64,000 bases of DNA, taken from positions 682,001 through 746,000 of the forward strand of contig QJNS01000752.1 of assembly GCA_004154925.1 (NCBI GenBank), given 5' to 3'. Made by a program: the position numbers and the translations under genes. Origin of the DNA: Monosporascus cannonballus. Lineage: Eukaryota; Ascomycota; Sordariomycetes; Xylariales. Under the pieces are notes generated by a model. It made no database searches and had not been told where the DNA came from. It saw only the letters and a list, made by a program, of their open reading frames with translations. This document shows, one piece after another, positions 1 to 12,222 of this stretch. The stretch's first letter is position 1. Each line of letters opens with the position of its first letter.

Positions 1-495
1 ATTCTTTTTTTTAATATCTTTAATACGTTAAGTGTATTATCAATCGTCGATCTTAATTACTATATCAATATAATCCGATAAATAATTAGGCCAAATAAGC
101 TTAAAAAATTCCTTTCCTATTTTTTTAAACTGTCAAAAATTTATTATTAAAATATCATATCTTTAATATATTTTGAGTTTAATAAAATAAATATATTACC
201 ATAATTAAATGCGGATGCGTTTTCTTATAATTATGTTTTTATTATTTCGAAAATTTTCTTTAATATTTATGTAAAGTATTTGTAATTATTATCAATTCGC
301 GTTATTTCCGAGTTTCATTTTTTAATTAATAAGGTAACGTATTATTGTATAACTGGTTCGAACCAAATAGCCGTATTTCCAGTATATCGTCCGATTACAA
401 ATATCATTCGTATAATAGGTGTAATTAATTAAATATAAAAATATCCGAAATATATTCGGCATTATAATAAAAACATTTATAGCTTGGGCGAAATG
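1..495 (-). pseudogene. Gypsy gag fragment, RIP-degraded
   Basis: This is AT-rich, RIPped sequence. Read on the minus strand it gives a segment with FRIFLYLINYTYYTND and WKYGYL, which matches the gag segment of the plus-strand element near 10190-10260 (FRIFSYLINYVYYTNQ, RKYGYL). The part at 1-120 also resembles 19650-19740, the gag region of the nested minus-strand element. It therefore belongs to a minus-oriented Gypsy element that continues off the left edge. No intact frame remains beyond about 100 codons. Confidence 0.65.
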
Positions 496-618
496 GAAAA
501 ACAAAGAAATATCGTTTCCATTACAAAGGTAATTACGTTTAACGTATATGTTGCCTTTAAAAACGTTTTTTATTATTTCGCATTTCCAGCCTTTTAAAAA
601 GCATAAAGAATACGACAT
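496..618 (-). pseudogene. Antisense zinc-cluster ORF, N-terminal part (left-edge copy)
   Basis: An ATG at 618 opens the antisense frame found near the 3' LTR of the Gypsy elements here. Residues at the six cluster positions 3, 6, 13, 22, 25 and 32 are Y, C, C, G, Y, C, so five of six are Cys or the Tyr expected from a RIPped Cys codon. The homology ends near 496, where the frame runs without a stop into gag-derived sequence of another fragment. That gives a chimeric open frame of 98 codons (322-618) that is unlikely to be a real gene. The host element is plus-oriented, and its 3' end is at 619-1176. Confidence 0.6.
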
Positions 619-771
619 AATTTCAAAACTAACTTCGTTAAAGATAAAAAGCAGATTTCGGCAATGTAGGGTAAACGAAACAACCTGACGGCAATTTTTA
701 GTAACGCGGGAAGATATGTTGGAAAAAAGGATTATCTACTAAGAAAAATATAAATCTTGAGAGCAAGATTC

Positions 772-788
772 CGGGAAAAGAGAAATCG
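772..788 (+). other. Polypurine tract before 3' LTR
   Basis: A purine-rich run lies directly before the LTR start at 789. The same arrangement occurs at 22970-22988 and 38146-38162, before the 3' LTRs of the other plus-strand Gypsy elements. This is the expected plus-strand primer site. Confidence 0.6.
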
Positions 789-1176
789 TATTACGACCTA
801 ACCAGGATAGGTCTGTGGAAACGATCGGGCCAAAACCACAAAATGTTACGTCAGCCCAAATTACGTAATTAACGTTCAGCGGATCGCAACTAAATATTCC
901 TGAATATCACTAAGTAACCGCTTAGGAAACCTTTACTAAGCAAAAATAAGCAAAAAAAAAGAAATCAATATATAAACACGCTTATTATCAGATTTTAAAT
1001 AGCGTTAAGCTATAATACTTATTAATAGCAATCGTTTGCGATATAATTTCAGCCCATTTGGTATTAAGAGATGTGATACGTTGTCCTATTTATTGCTTAG
1101 AATCCCACGTTACTGCTGCCAATATAAACTCGTACAACTAAGGTTTAATAGTTGGTTAAACAGCCTAGCTGTCAAA
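789..1176 (+). repeat. Gypsy 3' LTR (plus orientation)
   Basis: Starts TATTACGACC (RIPped from TGTTACGACC) and ends in a form of CCGTCACA. The second half shares the block common to most Gypsy LTRs in the window: TTTAATAGTTGGTTAAAC near the end. The first half (U3) resembles the LTR at 58182-58552 more than the others. The matching 5' LTR lies outside the window or was lost. Confidence 0.75.
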
Positions 1177-1204
1177 AACAGCTTATTGTTAAATTGTAAC
1201 AACC

Positions 1205-1661
1205 TGTAACAGCTAGGCGGTTTAATCAATTATTAAATATAAATCACATGGGTTTGTATAAATAAAAATATCGTAAGATTTTAAGTAATAAATATAATAA
1301 CTACTTATATTTTATAATACTAAGAGCGTTATAAGTAACAAATTATCATTATAAGTTCGTACTATTTAAATTATAGAAATAATGAAGGTATATATTTTAA
1401 TTTAGCTTACTGACTTATTACTAATAAGTGAATAATCCGGTTTACTGTCTTACTACTAAGAAAATGATAATCTAGTTTATCGGCTTTTTATTAATAAGTT
1501 AGTAATCCGGCTTATTAGCTTAGTAGTAATAAATTAATAACCCGGCTTACTGGCTTACTACGAACAAGTTAGTAATCAGTTACGTAATCTGGCCTTTTTA
1601 GTTTTATTAGCTATTTTGATTACAACCGTTTCTAGAAGCCGTAATTTATCAAAATATAATA
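1205..1661 (-). repeat. Gypsy LTR with internal tandem repeats
   Basis: Reads TGTAACAGC... to ...TATAATA on the plus strand, the reverse of the coding orientation. It is longer (457 bp) than its relatives because about 1404-1590 holds some five degenerate units of about 36 bp built on CTTACTGGCTTACTA. The LTR at 47023-47408 has fewer of the same units. A reverse-complement polypurine tract (CGATTTTC then T-rich) follows at 1662, so the element lies to the right on the minus strand. Confidence 0.75.
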
Positions 1662-4600
1662 CGATTTTCTTTTTTTAACAACATTACTTTTAAAAGGTTT
1701 TTCTTAAATAATTCTCCGTTTTATTAATTATATCCGATTGTATTTCTAAACATCGTTTTCTTAAAATCGAATAACTTTATGCTTTAACTAAGGTAATTAA
1801 AATAAAAGGTTTCAAAATTATATCGTATGTTCTTTGTTTTTCTAAATATTTTATTTATTAAATAATGAACAAGGTTTCTAGTTATAAAAGATCTATTCGT
1901 GGTAACTAGTTATAGATTAAAATAGACGTCTTAATTTTCATTATTAATTATTATATTATAAAGGTTGTTTCTATAAAAAGTATATTTCTCGTAATGGATT
2001 TATCCTATTTATTAAATTAAATTGAATTGCAAAAAAAAGTTTTATAAAATGATATTTAATATATATTTCAATGGATTTAATTATGTAGTTATTTAATATT
2101 TAAAAACGTGAAACAATATATAATTTAAATGGGATTTATATTTGGAAGTTTCATTTAAATTTTAAAACAAATCTAATTTATTAAACGTAAACAAATATAA
2201 ATACAAATTAATATATATCAAATATTAATTATATAAATATGTACTATTTATTGCGTAGTGATAGCTTTTTAATAAAATAAAGAATTCAATATTTTTGTAA
2301 ATATATTATTGGTGATAAAGGTATTATTATACTATGTTCTTATTATTAAATGTTGAAATAAAATTAATTTATTGAATATATTCATAATTATGAAAATTTA
2401 TAATTCTTTCTAGAAATTAAAAATAAATATATTTTTTCGTAATATTTACATCGCTATATTTCTATTCTTTTATAATAGTCGTAGTATTATCGTATTCGTT
2501 AAATTATTGTTTTATTAAAATAATAAATATCTAAAACTGCTTTAAAACTTAACAGACTTTTAAACGGCTAGTTACTTAATATATATCCACAAAATATATT
2601 AAGTTTATATAATAATTTAGTGGTTTATAATTTATTTTTATTTATATTATTTAAAATGTATATTAAGATATCTTACGCATTATTGTGCTTTATTACAAAT
2701 AGATATATGGTTTTGAGTAAGGTCGAGAATTATATAATTATTCTTAATTAATGTGTTTAAACATTTAACATGTATTTACCACATCGAGTTTTTTTACTTT
2801 TTTAAATTGCTTTTATTAATAATAGTAAAATCAAAATTCGTCATTTTTTTACATAATATAATTATAATCTAGTAAATATCAATACTTCAATTGCACTAGT
2901 AAGACATAAGAATCTCTAAAAACTTTAATTTAAGATATGTTGTATTTAACGAAAATGTGAACTTTTAAATATAATAATAAGCATTATAAATCATTTATTT
3001 AATATATTAAATTTAAATTTTATATCTTTTAAATTCTTCAGAACATATGTAATAAAATATGATTTGGTTTATTAGCCTTTTATGAAATTATTATATATAC
3101 TATATGAATCGCATTTTTAATATATAATTAAAATAAGCCTACATGAGTATATAATTAATAAGAATATTTGAAAATGTATTTGATATTTGTAATATTTATT
3201 TAACTTCCTCTATTATAATTAATTAAAAATATATTAACTTCTATAAACCTTTAAAATGATCTGTAATAATAATTGGCAAATTTAAAGAATATTAATATTT
3301 ATGTATTCATTATCTATGTATTTTTATATTATAGTATTTTTCTTGAAACTTATATCAATATATTTTAATATAACAACATATTTTAAATACCTTGTTTTCT
3401 ATTATTCAATTAATTCTTCTTTATATTAAGTAACAACTTCATGTTTTATAAAACTTAGAAAGCTTTATACGTCTATTTTATATATTTTTATACTTTCGGA
3501 AAAACAACGGTTTTATTGATACAATATATTACAAACGGGTTTAAAACTTTCTTAATAAGTTGTGTATTATGTTTTAAAACTGAATTTGAAATTTGAAAGT
3601 CTCATTAATATAGTTAAATCTTTCAATCAATTGATTTCTATTTAAAAAGTTATTCTTTATTTATATTGTTCAAAAATTCTAATAAAATTATATTTATTTT
3701 TGAAATTCAAAATTATATAGGAAGAAGCTTTATATGCTGAATTTTTTGTTTTAATAATTATAAACCATTTACAATATATTTATGTATAAATTATATTTTC
3801 TAGAAGACGTCAAATATACAAAATTTCATTATACGATATAATTATCCTAATAAATACTATATCTAATATTTTCTAATACGATAATTAATACGTCGTTTTT
3901 ACGATTAGGACAAATTATACATTAATTTTATAAAGCTGTATTTCAAAGCTAAATACGTAATTTTCGACAAATTTCGATCATAATAAACTATATACTCGTT
4001 AACCGATTTAGCAAAGTTGAAAGGTAAAACTTTAGGTAATATACTCTAAAAATAAATTTTGAAAATAAATGTTGAAGGTAAACCTTAAGAGTAAATATGA
4101 CGGCTAGGAGGTTTAACCAACTATTAAACCTTAGTCGTACGGGTTTATGTTGGCAGGAGTATCGTAGGAAACTAAGCAATAGATATAATAACGTGTCACG
4201 ACTCGTAATACCAAGGGTGCCTTGGGTAACGAATTGTTATTGTAAGCTAAAGCTATCTAAACTATAGAAATAATGAACGTATATATCTTATTCTGGCTCA
4301 AGGTGCTTAAGCGGCTCAAACCCTGAAGCCCGTTAAGCCCTTTGAGCTTTTTCGCCGGCTCAAGAGGCTCAAGGTGCTTGGCACCTTGAGACCTTTGAGT
4401 TGATCACGTGACGTCTTGGCTGAGGTCCGGTTTTGTTTTCCTCGTGGGTCCGACCGTCCGTAGACAAGCCAAGACCGTTAGGTCATAACAGTAAACCTTA
4501 TATACGCATAAAATGCTTTGGAAGCTTTTATTAGTTTTACAGTTAAAAATATTAAATTTAAATTTGTACATAGATTAAATATTCTAATATGGCTCATTAT

Positions 4601-7600
4601 AAGGTTATTAACTTAGTATTAATTAAACTACTGTATTCTGAAAGTCAGAATATGCGATACTGGTTATCCGTAATAGTAGATGTTTTATAGAAAATATCTT
4701 ATTTCCAGTATTTTTCTAAAATTATCCAAATAGTCAACATTATAAATATTATAAATTTAAAAAAAAACGAAAGTGGTTTTCGGCTGTTAATGTTAGGCTG
4801 CGATTTGATTTACAAAAATAATGGTAATTAAATTTTAAAAATGATTATGTTGAAAAATGTTAAATTTATAGAAAATGTACGAGCGAAATTGAAAAGAGAC
4901 AATAGCGATGTGTTTTAGATTTTCGAAATTTAGACTTTCGAATAAATTAAAAATGATTACGAATATTAATTTACCTATCTGTTTCGAATAACAAAGTGTT
5001 TTTACAACTCAGATAAGAATCGATGTAAATGAAAACTAAAAAAGCGATGAGTCCAGTAAAGCCTACGAATCAAGAGAGCAATCCATCATTCTACTCAATT
5101 CCATTCACATTATTGCATTCTTTTAGACCGGATTCAAAAATGATAAAATTTAATTTTTAACAACTATATATCTTAATTGTGAAGTACTAATTATAAATTG
5201 TAATCTTTAATTGTTTTGAAATACAAAGAATATATATTATTTTACGAATATCTTGTTAAGTTTAAATATACGTTTTTAAAATAGTTTTGGAAATATTTTT
5301 CAAAAATACGCCATTTATTTTTAATAGAATTATAAATGTATTAAACCTTCTTACAATAAATATTTTTGCAAATTTTCTTATAATTCTATTTGCTATATTG
5401 CAGTAATTGTGTATTAAACCGTTATTAAAACAATGTTTAAATTTATAATATTATCATAGCATTTAAATAAACCATAATTTTCAAAATATTATTATTATTA
5501 AGTATTTAATTTTTAGTATTTTGTGTTAAAGAATAATAATATATCGTATTTTAAATAGCATTTATGCTTTTTATATTTCGTTTTTCTCGATGGTAAAATA
5601 TTTCTCGTACTTTCATATTTATATATGTTATTAAATCTTTATAAATATCAAATTCCTAGTTTTTTAAACCTTATTTCGCGTTAAAATTTAAACAGAATTC
5701 TTCGAAATTAATTCTTTTAATTAATTAACCTTTTATATTAACATATGTATAAAATCCTATGAATTCTATCTTAATTTTTAAATAAAGCGATGGCGAACTT
5801 TTGTATTTAATCGAGTTTTTACATAAAAATCTCGAAGTAATTAATTTTGTATTAAATATTTATTTTATTATTAACGGATATTTAACTTTCGATACGTATA
5901 ATTATATAAGGTTTTCTTTTATATTTCTATCATAACTTATATTGTTTAAAAATATTTAATAATATATAATTGTTTTTGAAATTTTGTAAATTATGATGAA
6001 GATATAGTTTTAAATTTTTATTTATATATCTATAATAATCAAATTATTAACGGTTTTCATTACTATATTAATATTGTTTTTAAAAATCATATCGGTCTTT
6101 CAATTTCGTTATTTTAGAGTTTGGTTATAATCAACAGTTTTTTAAATCTGTTTCGCATTTATTAAATCGTACTTGTATTTCTATATATAATATATTAAGT
6201 TATTCAATGTCTCGTTTTTATCGGCGGATATGAACTTTAACTTATAGTAATAATTTTTATTATATTATGAAATCTTTTAGTTTTATAATTAGCTTATATT
6301 TATATTTTTTAACGTTTTATTATATTAATTCAACATTGTTTTTTCACATTATTTTTATAAAAATACGAAATTTTACTTTAACAACGTTTTTATTTTTAAA
6401 ACCTATAATATATATTAATTAACCAAAAAATCCGTATTAATCTTATAATCACATTTTGTTTACTGATTGAGCATTAAATTAGTTACAAATATGAAGGATT
6501 TACCAATTTTATATTTTTAAATTTAAATTTATAAAATAATTGCTTGTTAATATCGCTGTATAAAACAATATTTTCATAACATTAATAGTGTTCTTTATTT
6601 ACATTATTGTCTTCGGCTTCAATAAAGACATTAAATTTCATTTATACATATATCTATAGCACGTCTATAAATATATATATTTTACTTATCATATATAAAA
6701 TATTGCCATTGTTTATATATATGGCAAAGATTCTGCCGTATTGCTTTAAAATTTCTAAATAAAATTTATTTTTGTTAACACTTGGTTAATCATTTCTATA
6801 ATATTTTTAAATTGATTTCTTAACTCTTTATATTCCGCGGCGAAGTCTTAATCAAAACACTGTTTATGTACATTAAATCTAAATTATATAAATATTCACT
6901 TTCTTTTTATTACATAATGTCATATTTAAATTAATTAATTATCTCTGTAAAGTAAGAATCTTATTATTTTAGTAGCCTAATTCTCTATAAATCTTTCAAT
7001 AATATCTTATTTTGCAATAATTATAACACATATTTTCATTTTTATTTTTATGTTAAACCGATTTAAATTCTATAACTCTTAACATTATTATATATACTAC
7101 AAAATCCATGTTTTCATTCTAGATTAATTAATTAATTTTTATATCGTTAAATATATCACCTGTTTTATATAATATTTATATAATTTATTATTTATTGCAA
7201 TAATATTTTTAATATATGATTTTAAGCCTTTTAATTTCGAAGAATTAAGAAGTTTATTTTTAACATATTGTTTTAATTTTTATACAATATATTAATTAAA
7301 CTATTATATTTTGTATTGCTGTATCTCAGTTTAATTATAAATTTTCGACAAATCATACAATATATCAGTATGAATCTTCTTTATTATAATTGGAGAAACT
7401 ATTATATTACTATTCGTTCTTTTTTTCTAAATTTATATAATCCGAAAAACAAGCTCAATAATATCCTGTTAATTAATCTTTTCATTATTTAAAGCATTCC
7501 TAATTATTAATTAATTTAATTTAAAATAATTTTATAGAATACCAGTATAATAAAAGCCTTACTCATAATTCGTTTAAATTCTAAAAGATGAAATATATCT

Positions 7601-7844
7601 ATATTTAAGTAAAGAAAATTAAACGCGTTTGTTATCTTATAGTTAAGGTTTTTTCATTTAATATATTAATACAAAGATGTAATACAGATAATTATTACCT
7701 AATTTACAAGTAATTAAACTTATTTTTATAAAGTATTTAAGTCTACTTTAAAATTATATGATATAAATATTAAATACTAATCGATATTTTAATTGAAAAT
7801 ATAACTTGAAGTTTGACAATGTTATTTATTAACAACTTATAATA
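1662..7844 (-). mobile_element. Ancient Gypsy-sized element interior, extremely RIPped
   Basis: About 6.2 kb between the LTR at 1205-1661 and a strongly mutated LTR start at 7845. That is the interior length seen in the dated Gypsy copies. It is the most AT-rich part of the window and holds no readable frame longer than about 60 codons. The minus-strand start motif and the polypurine tract position agree with a minus-oriented element. I could not recognise individual pol domains by eye, so the assignment rests on LTR position and length. A younger solo LTR is inserted at 4096-4490. Confidence 0.5.
4096..4490 (-). repeat. Solo Gypsy LTR with target-site duplication GTAAA
   Basis: A 395-bp LTR in TATGACGG...CATAACA orientation, flanked by GTAAA on both sides (4091-4095 and 4491-4495). 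No element interior adjoins it, so it is a solo LTR left by LTR-LTR recombination. Its right half (about 4300-4490) keeps near-normal GC content. It includes a perfect hairpin with 10-bp arms CTCAAGGTGC and GCACCTTGAG at 4368-4377 and 4381-4390. Confidence 0.85.
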
Positions 7845-7968
7845 TATAATAATTATAAGATTAATTAATTATTAAATTTAAATTACACGAATTTATATTT
7901 ATGTAACGGCTAGGCCGTTTAACTAACTATTAAACCTTAGTCGTGTAGGTTTATATTAGCAGAAGTAT
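7845..7968 (-). repeat. Two stacked, truncated Gypsy LTR starts
   Basis: 7845-7901 is a heavily RIPped LTR start (TATAATAATT...) that aligns to the LTR at 20540. It is cut at 7902 by a second, better preserved LTR start (TGTAACGGCTAGG). That one is cut at 7968 by the 150-bp element. Neither continues on the far side, so later rearrangement or deletion must have occurred. Confidence 0.6.
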
Positions 7969-8118
7969 TGTTACGGCGCTGTACGTCTCTTGGGTTTCTG
8001 GAAGATATTCTGTAGTTGTACGAAGAAAAAAAGAAAAAGCTATCTAGCAAGCGCGTAACGCTTGCGTACATATAGCGAAACGGCGGCTTAAATAAATCGC
8101 TTTGCTAATGCCGTAATA
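7969..8118 (-). mobile_element. 150-bp miniature TG...CA element, copy 1
   Basis: The reverse complement of this segment aligns end to end, at the same 150-bp length, with 12073-12222. Differences are mostly C/T or G/A. Ends are TGTTACGGC and, on the right, a RIPped form of GCCGTAACA. It carries the same central inverted repeat GCAAGCGC/GCGCTTGC in mutated form. Flanks are AGTAT and ATAGT, not a clean duplication. Confidence 0.75.
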
Positions 8119-8205
8119 ATAGTCCTTTTTTTAAGGCAGTTATCCTTAATTAAATAAAAGAAAAAGTGAAAAAATATAAATGCCTTTTCCAGTTTCGAAC
8201 CTTAG

Positions 8206-8415
8206 CTAGCTGGTAACGTACTAGGTATCGCAAAACGTCGTAACGTTAATATGGCGTACGCACAGTATAACCGAAACAAAGCCGTAATAATAACCGGATA
8301 ACAGGATGCCGTAGAAAAACTGTATAACGCTAATTCCGGCACGGAAATTCTACAGGATGTTATTAACCCGGTTAGATTTTGCCGCATCCCCGCCTTTATT
8401 ACTTTCGCAATATAA
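8206..8415 (+). pseudogene. Relic coding frame, unknown
   Basis: A 70-codon stretch in one frame, ending at TAA 8413-8415. It has a single internal TAA in a context where CAA is the likely ancestor. It reads LAGNVLGIAKRRNVN, then AVEKLYNANSGTEILQDV, then NPVRFCRIPAF. The mixed, non-repetitive composition and low stop density set it apart from its surroundings and suggest decayed coding sequence. I do not recognise the family. Confidence 0.35.
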
Positions 8416-8831
8416 ATACCAAATTTAGTTTTAACTTTTGTTCTTTATTTTTTCGTTGTTTTTAATACGCCCCTTTATTTTCCGTTTTAAAACTTTTTTT
8501 CGTCACCGTAACGATACTTTTTTAACTTTATATCATTTACGTAACATCCATTTACGCAAAACGGCTATATATAATTTGTTTTAAACATATTTCTTTTAGT
8601 TATAAACCCGATATTAGAAAAATACCTTTTTTTCCGCTGCCCTTTCGTATCCGCCATAATAATAAAATATATACTTTATATTAAATGTCGAAAAATATTT
8701 GAATTAATAAGTTATACGCATCGTAGTGTTATCGTCGCGTTTACGGGGTATTATTATTATATTAACTTTTTAACGGATAATTAACAAAAAACGTCTAAGG
8801 CAATTTCCTGAACTTAAATACCTTTTTCTAC

Positions 8832-9032
8832 TAGGTGGATCTCTACTTAGACGTCAACTGCCACGATAATAACGAACCGATTTTCCACGACGACGACGAC
8901 AAAACGTACGTATACCTTAACGGTTTTCGTTGGGAACTTTACCGGGCGGTACTTTAATTTTGTACCGCTTTCGAGGCGGGCGAAAAAACTTCTCGTATCG
9001 CGATCGGTACCATAAACGTGAAAAGAATTTAA
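8832..9032 (+). pseudogene. Relic coding frame, unknown (acidic stretch)
   Basis: A 67-codon frame with one leading TAG and one internal TAA. It contains YLDVNCHDNNEPIFHDDDDK, then GFRWELYRAV, then FEAGEKTSRIAIGTINVKR. The acidic run and aromatic spacing look like protein, not chance. It may be part of the same ancestral gene as 8206-8415. I do not recognise it. Confidence 0.35.
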
Positions 9033-9375
9033 TATGATCCGTTAATTATAGTTACGTTTATAATTTTATTTGCAAAAAATAAGAAGGATGATTTTACGTA
9101 AGTCACCGTCCGATAAGCCTTAATATAAATTTATAACCCCCATTTAGCGGGTAATGCCATCAATATACCGAAATACATATTCCGTAATAACGTAATATTA
9201 ATTTTGTAATAACAAAATAACGCTCAGATCGCCGCCTAAAAAAAAATTCGAATATTGCCTAGTTATTAATAACGAAAAATATTAGTTATAAAGATTAATT
9301 AAACGCGTTAATGGTTATAAAATATATTTTACTGCTTTTATAACTTTACGTTCTAATGAGGCGGACGTCGACATC

Positions 9376-9747
9376 TATTACGAGCCAACAAGCTTCGGCC
9401 TTAAGGAACGGTCAAATAAGAGTCATACGGACCATCTCCAGGTCACGTGACGGTGGTCACTGCCAAGCCAGTAATTATCAGTAATCAAAGATAATCTCAA
9501 ACGATCATAATTATTACCGGCTGCATAATTCTAAGTAATTAAGCTGAAAAAAGAAAATATATACGTTTATTATTTCTATAATTTAAATAATGTTGGGTTA
9601 TAATATAATATCGTTATTTAAGGCACTTTTAGTATTACGAGACATAATACGTTCCTATATTTATTACTTAATTTTCCACGATATTTCTGTTAACATAAGT
9701 ACATATAATTAGGATTTAATAATTGATTAAAACGCTTAACTGTCATA
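9376..9747 (+). repeat. 5' LTR of Gypsy element 1
   Basis: 372 bp, from TATTACGAGCC to CTGTCATA, the same length as its partner at 22989-23360. The U3 part (about 9400-9480) is little mutated, and the 3' part is strongly RIPped. The interior starts CGTTACAAACTTTTATT. Confidence 0.85.
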
Positions 9748-9779
9748 CGTTACAAACTTTTATTCAATAATACCGTCAG

Positions 9780-11250
9780 ACTTTGAGCAATATCGCCGAC
9801 GTTATATATACCAGCAAGTAGCCCAAACAGCCCATTTCCAGGTCCCTAAAAACTCGGACACTGGAATAAAATCGGAAAACGGGAAGCCTTATCATTTTCG
9901 CGAAAAAGTTCTCCAACATCTAGATACCATACACGAAGGTATTTTTCAGCTTAAAAAACAATAATAATCTTATAACGTCCCTTTAAGCAGCATATAATAA
10001 GCTTAGCGAAAGAAAAGGCTCTCGAAATTAAAGAGTTTTTTCAAAAAAACCAAATAATTTAGCTTAATATTATTAAAAAATCCAAAAAAACTTTAAACCT
10101 TTTAAAACAGAATGTTTCGACGGAATTTTAACAAAGCTATAATTAGTTTTAACTTAATACTAAGTATATTTCGGATATTTTCCTATTTAATAAACTACGT
10201 TTATTATACGAATCAAATTTGCAATCGAACGACGTACCGGAAATACGGTTATTTAATTGGAACTTATTATAAAAAAATACATTATTTTATTCATCGAAAA
10301 AGGAAATCCGCAAATAATATAAAATTATAATAATTACGAATAACTTAAGCAAATACTAATGAAAGTTTTTAAAATAACAAACCCACGCAAAATTAAAAAC
10401 TGAAATGTAAGTCTAATAATTACGATACAAAGGATTAATATCTAATTACGGTAAAATCTAAATTCAGTTAATAGCCAAGTAAAATTGGGAATAAAAAACA
10501 TTAATACCTAAATTTTTTGACAGCTTAAAAAGAAAATATAGAAAAACCGTTTTAAACTTAATCGGCCCAATTATTTGTCGAATTATATCGCAATAATAGT
10601 TAAGATAGACGATCGATAATACGGTTAACGTATTAAAGGTACAAAAAGAAAGAATAATAACAAATCCTAATATACGGCTAATATCAGCGCTTCTCGACCT
10701 AACACTTTTTACGGCATGGAACTAGGACCTATGGAACTAAAAGTTACTTACAAAAAGAACTAGAACCAGATCAAATGTTTTAATTGCAACAAAATGGGAT
10801 AAAAGGCAGCATGGTACAAGGCACCTAAGAAATCCCGTCAAAATAACTAGAAACCTATACCTAAGAGAAAATCCAAAGAAAATCAAAAAAACGAAAGCAA
10901 GCCTATTGACATAATTCAGCCTAAATATATACCAGGTCCCCTAGAGCGAAAAATCTAACAGGGAATACGAAAAGCCAAAAAGTTAACTTAATAAATATCG
11001 CGAATACAGTAAAAAGCATTATAAGTATAATTACGCGAATATTAAGATTAAATAGAAAAGTTCGATGCCGGAATTCCTAATTACCATAATAAAAAATTTT
11101 ATATATTGTGGATAACGAAAATATCCCGATTAGAAAAATAGAAATAATATATATACGAACGAACTACCCGTACATATTACAAAAATTTATTTTTTTCAAA
11201 TTGTATCCGAAATAATAAAAACTATTCATAATAATATCGATATTTTCGAC
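9780..11250 (+). pseudogene. Gypsy gag, RIP-degraded, with zinc knuckle
   Basis: Follows the 5' LTR. It holds a gag segment shared with the other copies (FRIFSYLINYVYYTNQ near 10165-10215). A retroviral-type zinc knuckle lies at 10776-10817: TGT..TGC, four residues, a stop in place of His, four residues, then TAC in place of Cys. So the CCHC pattern survives only in outline. Frames are broken by TAA/TAG throughout. Confidence 0.65.
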
Positions 11251-12072
11251 TTATAGCCCCAGGAAATATTTAGTAATTTGCCGAAACAAAAGGTTGGCCG
11301 GAAAAACCATAATACCTAGAAGAAAACCCCTTTTGTCATCTCTAGTGGTATAACCATTTAATAGAAAAAGAATTAATCTAGCACATAATAAAAAATACTA
11401 CCAAAAAGTCATTATAAATTTTCATTTTTAATTAGCATTTATTATAAACCTTTATAAAAAGAAGGCCATTAAGGAAAAAGTATATTAATTTATAAGAAAA
11501 CTTAGAACGATAATTAGAATAAGGCATTATAAGCTACAATTAAAAATATAAGAAAATAATTTACTTGAAAAACAAATTATAATAAAATTAATAACATATA
11601 TAATTCGAAAAAGTAATACGCTGATAATAACAATAAATATAATAACTTGACGTATTAAACGCAAAAACATAAACAAACTTTAACAAATTTAAACAGGAAT
11701 TAAAAAAAGGAAGTTATTTATAAAAAAGCCGCAAAATAACGAAACGTAAAGAAATTAAAGGTTTTAAATACGACGATAAAAGCCGTCAATAACCTTATTA
11801 CTTTGGATATACGAATCGAAACATACTGGTATACCGCAATAATGGATTACGGAATTTTGAGCGGGAATTATATTGCACCCAATATAGTCAATAAGCTTAA
11901 ACTGCTATAGACATATAAGTTAAAACCTTATACAATAACGAATGCCGAAAGTTAAGAATTCGCTTACGATGACGGGAAAATCATACGCGAAATTAATTAC
12001 CTCGAGATTTTTGTTTAAGGATAATGTCAGATAAATAATTTCGATATCGTTCTATTTAAAAATTATAATATG

Positions 12073-12222
12073 TGTTACGGCACTAGCAAAGCGGCTTATT
12101 TAAGCCGCCGTTTCGCTATATATACGCAAGCGCTACGCGCTTGCTAGATAACTTTCTTCTTTCTTCCTCGTGCAACAATAGAATATATTCCAGAAACCCA
12201 AGAGACGTACAGCGCCGTGACA
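12073..12222 (+). mobile_element. 150-bp miniature TG...CA element, copy 2
   Basis: Exactly 150 bp, flanked by a perfect 5-bp duplication ATATG (12068-12072 and 12223-12227). The uninterrupted element at 34420-34440 shows the empty site. Ends TGTTACGGC and GCCGTGACA form imperfect terminal inverted repeats. The centre has a perfect hairpin with arms GCAAGCGC and GCGCTTGC. TG...CA ends and a 5-bp duplication fit a solo LTR of a small LTR family; a MITE is the alternative. It has no coding capacity. Confidence 0.85.

Larger units (their letters stand above)
8119..9375. other. Unassigned region between repeats with relic frames
   Basis: Moderately AT-rich sequence with no LTR that I recognise. 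It holds two decayed but readable plus-strand frames (8206-8415 and 8832-9032), listed separately. It could be the interior of an element bounded by the 150-bp repeat, or an unrelated relic. The right boundary is the LTR start at 9376. Confidence 0.4.
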
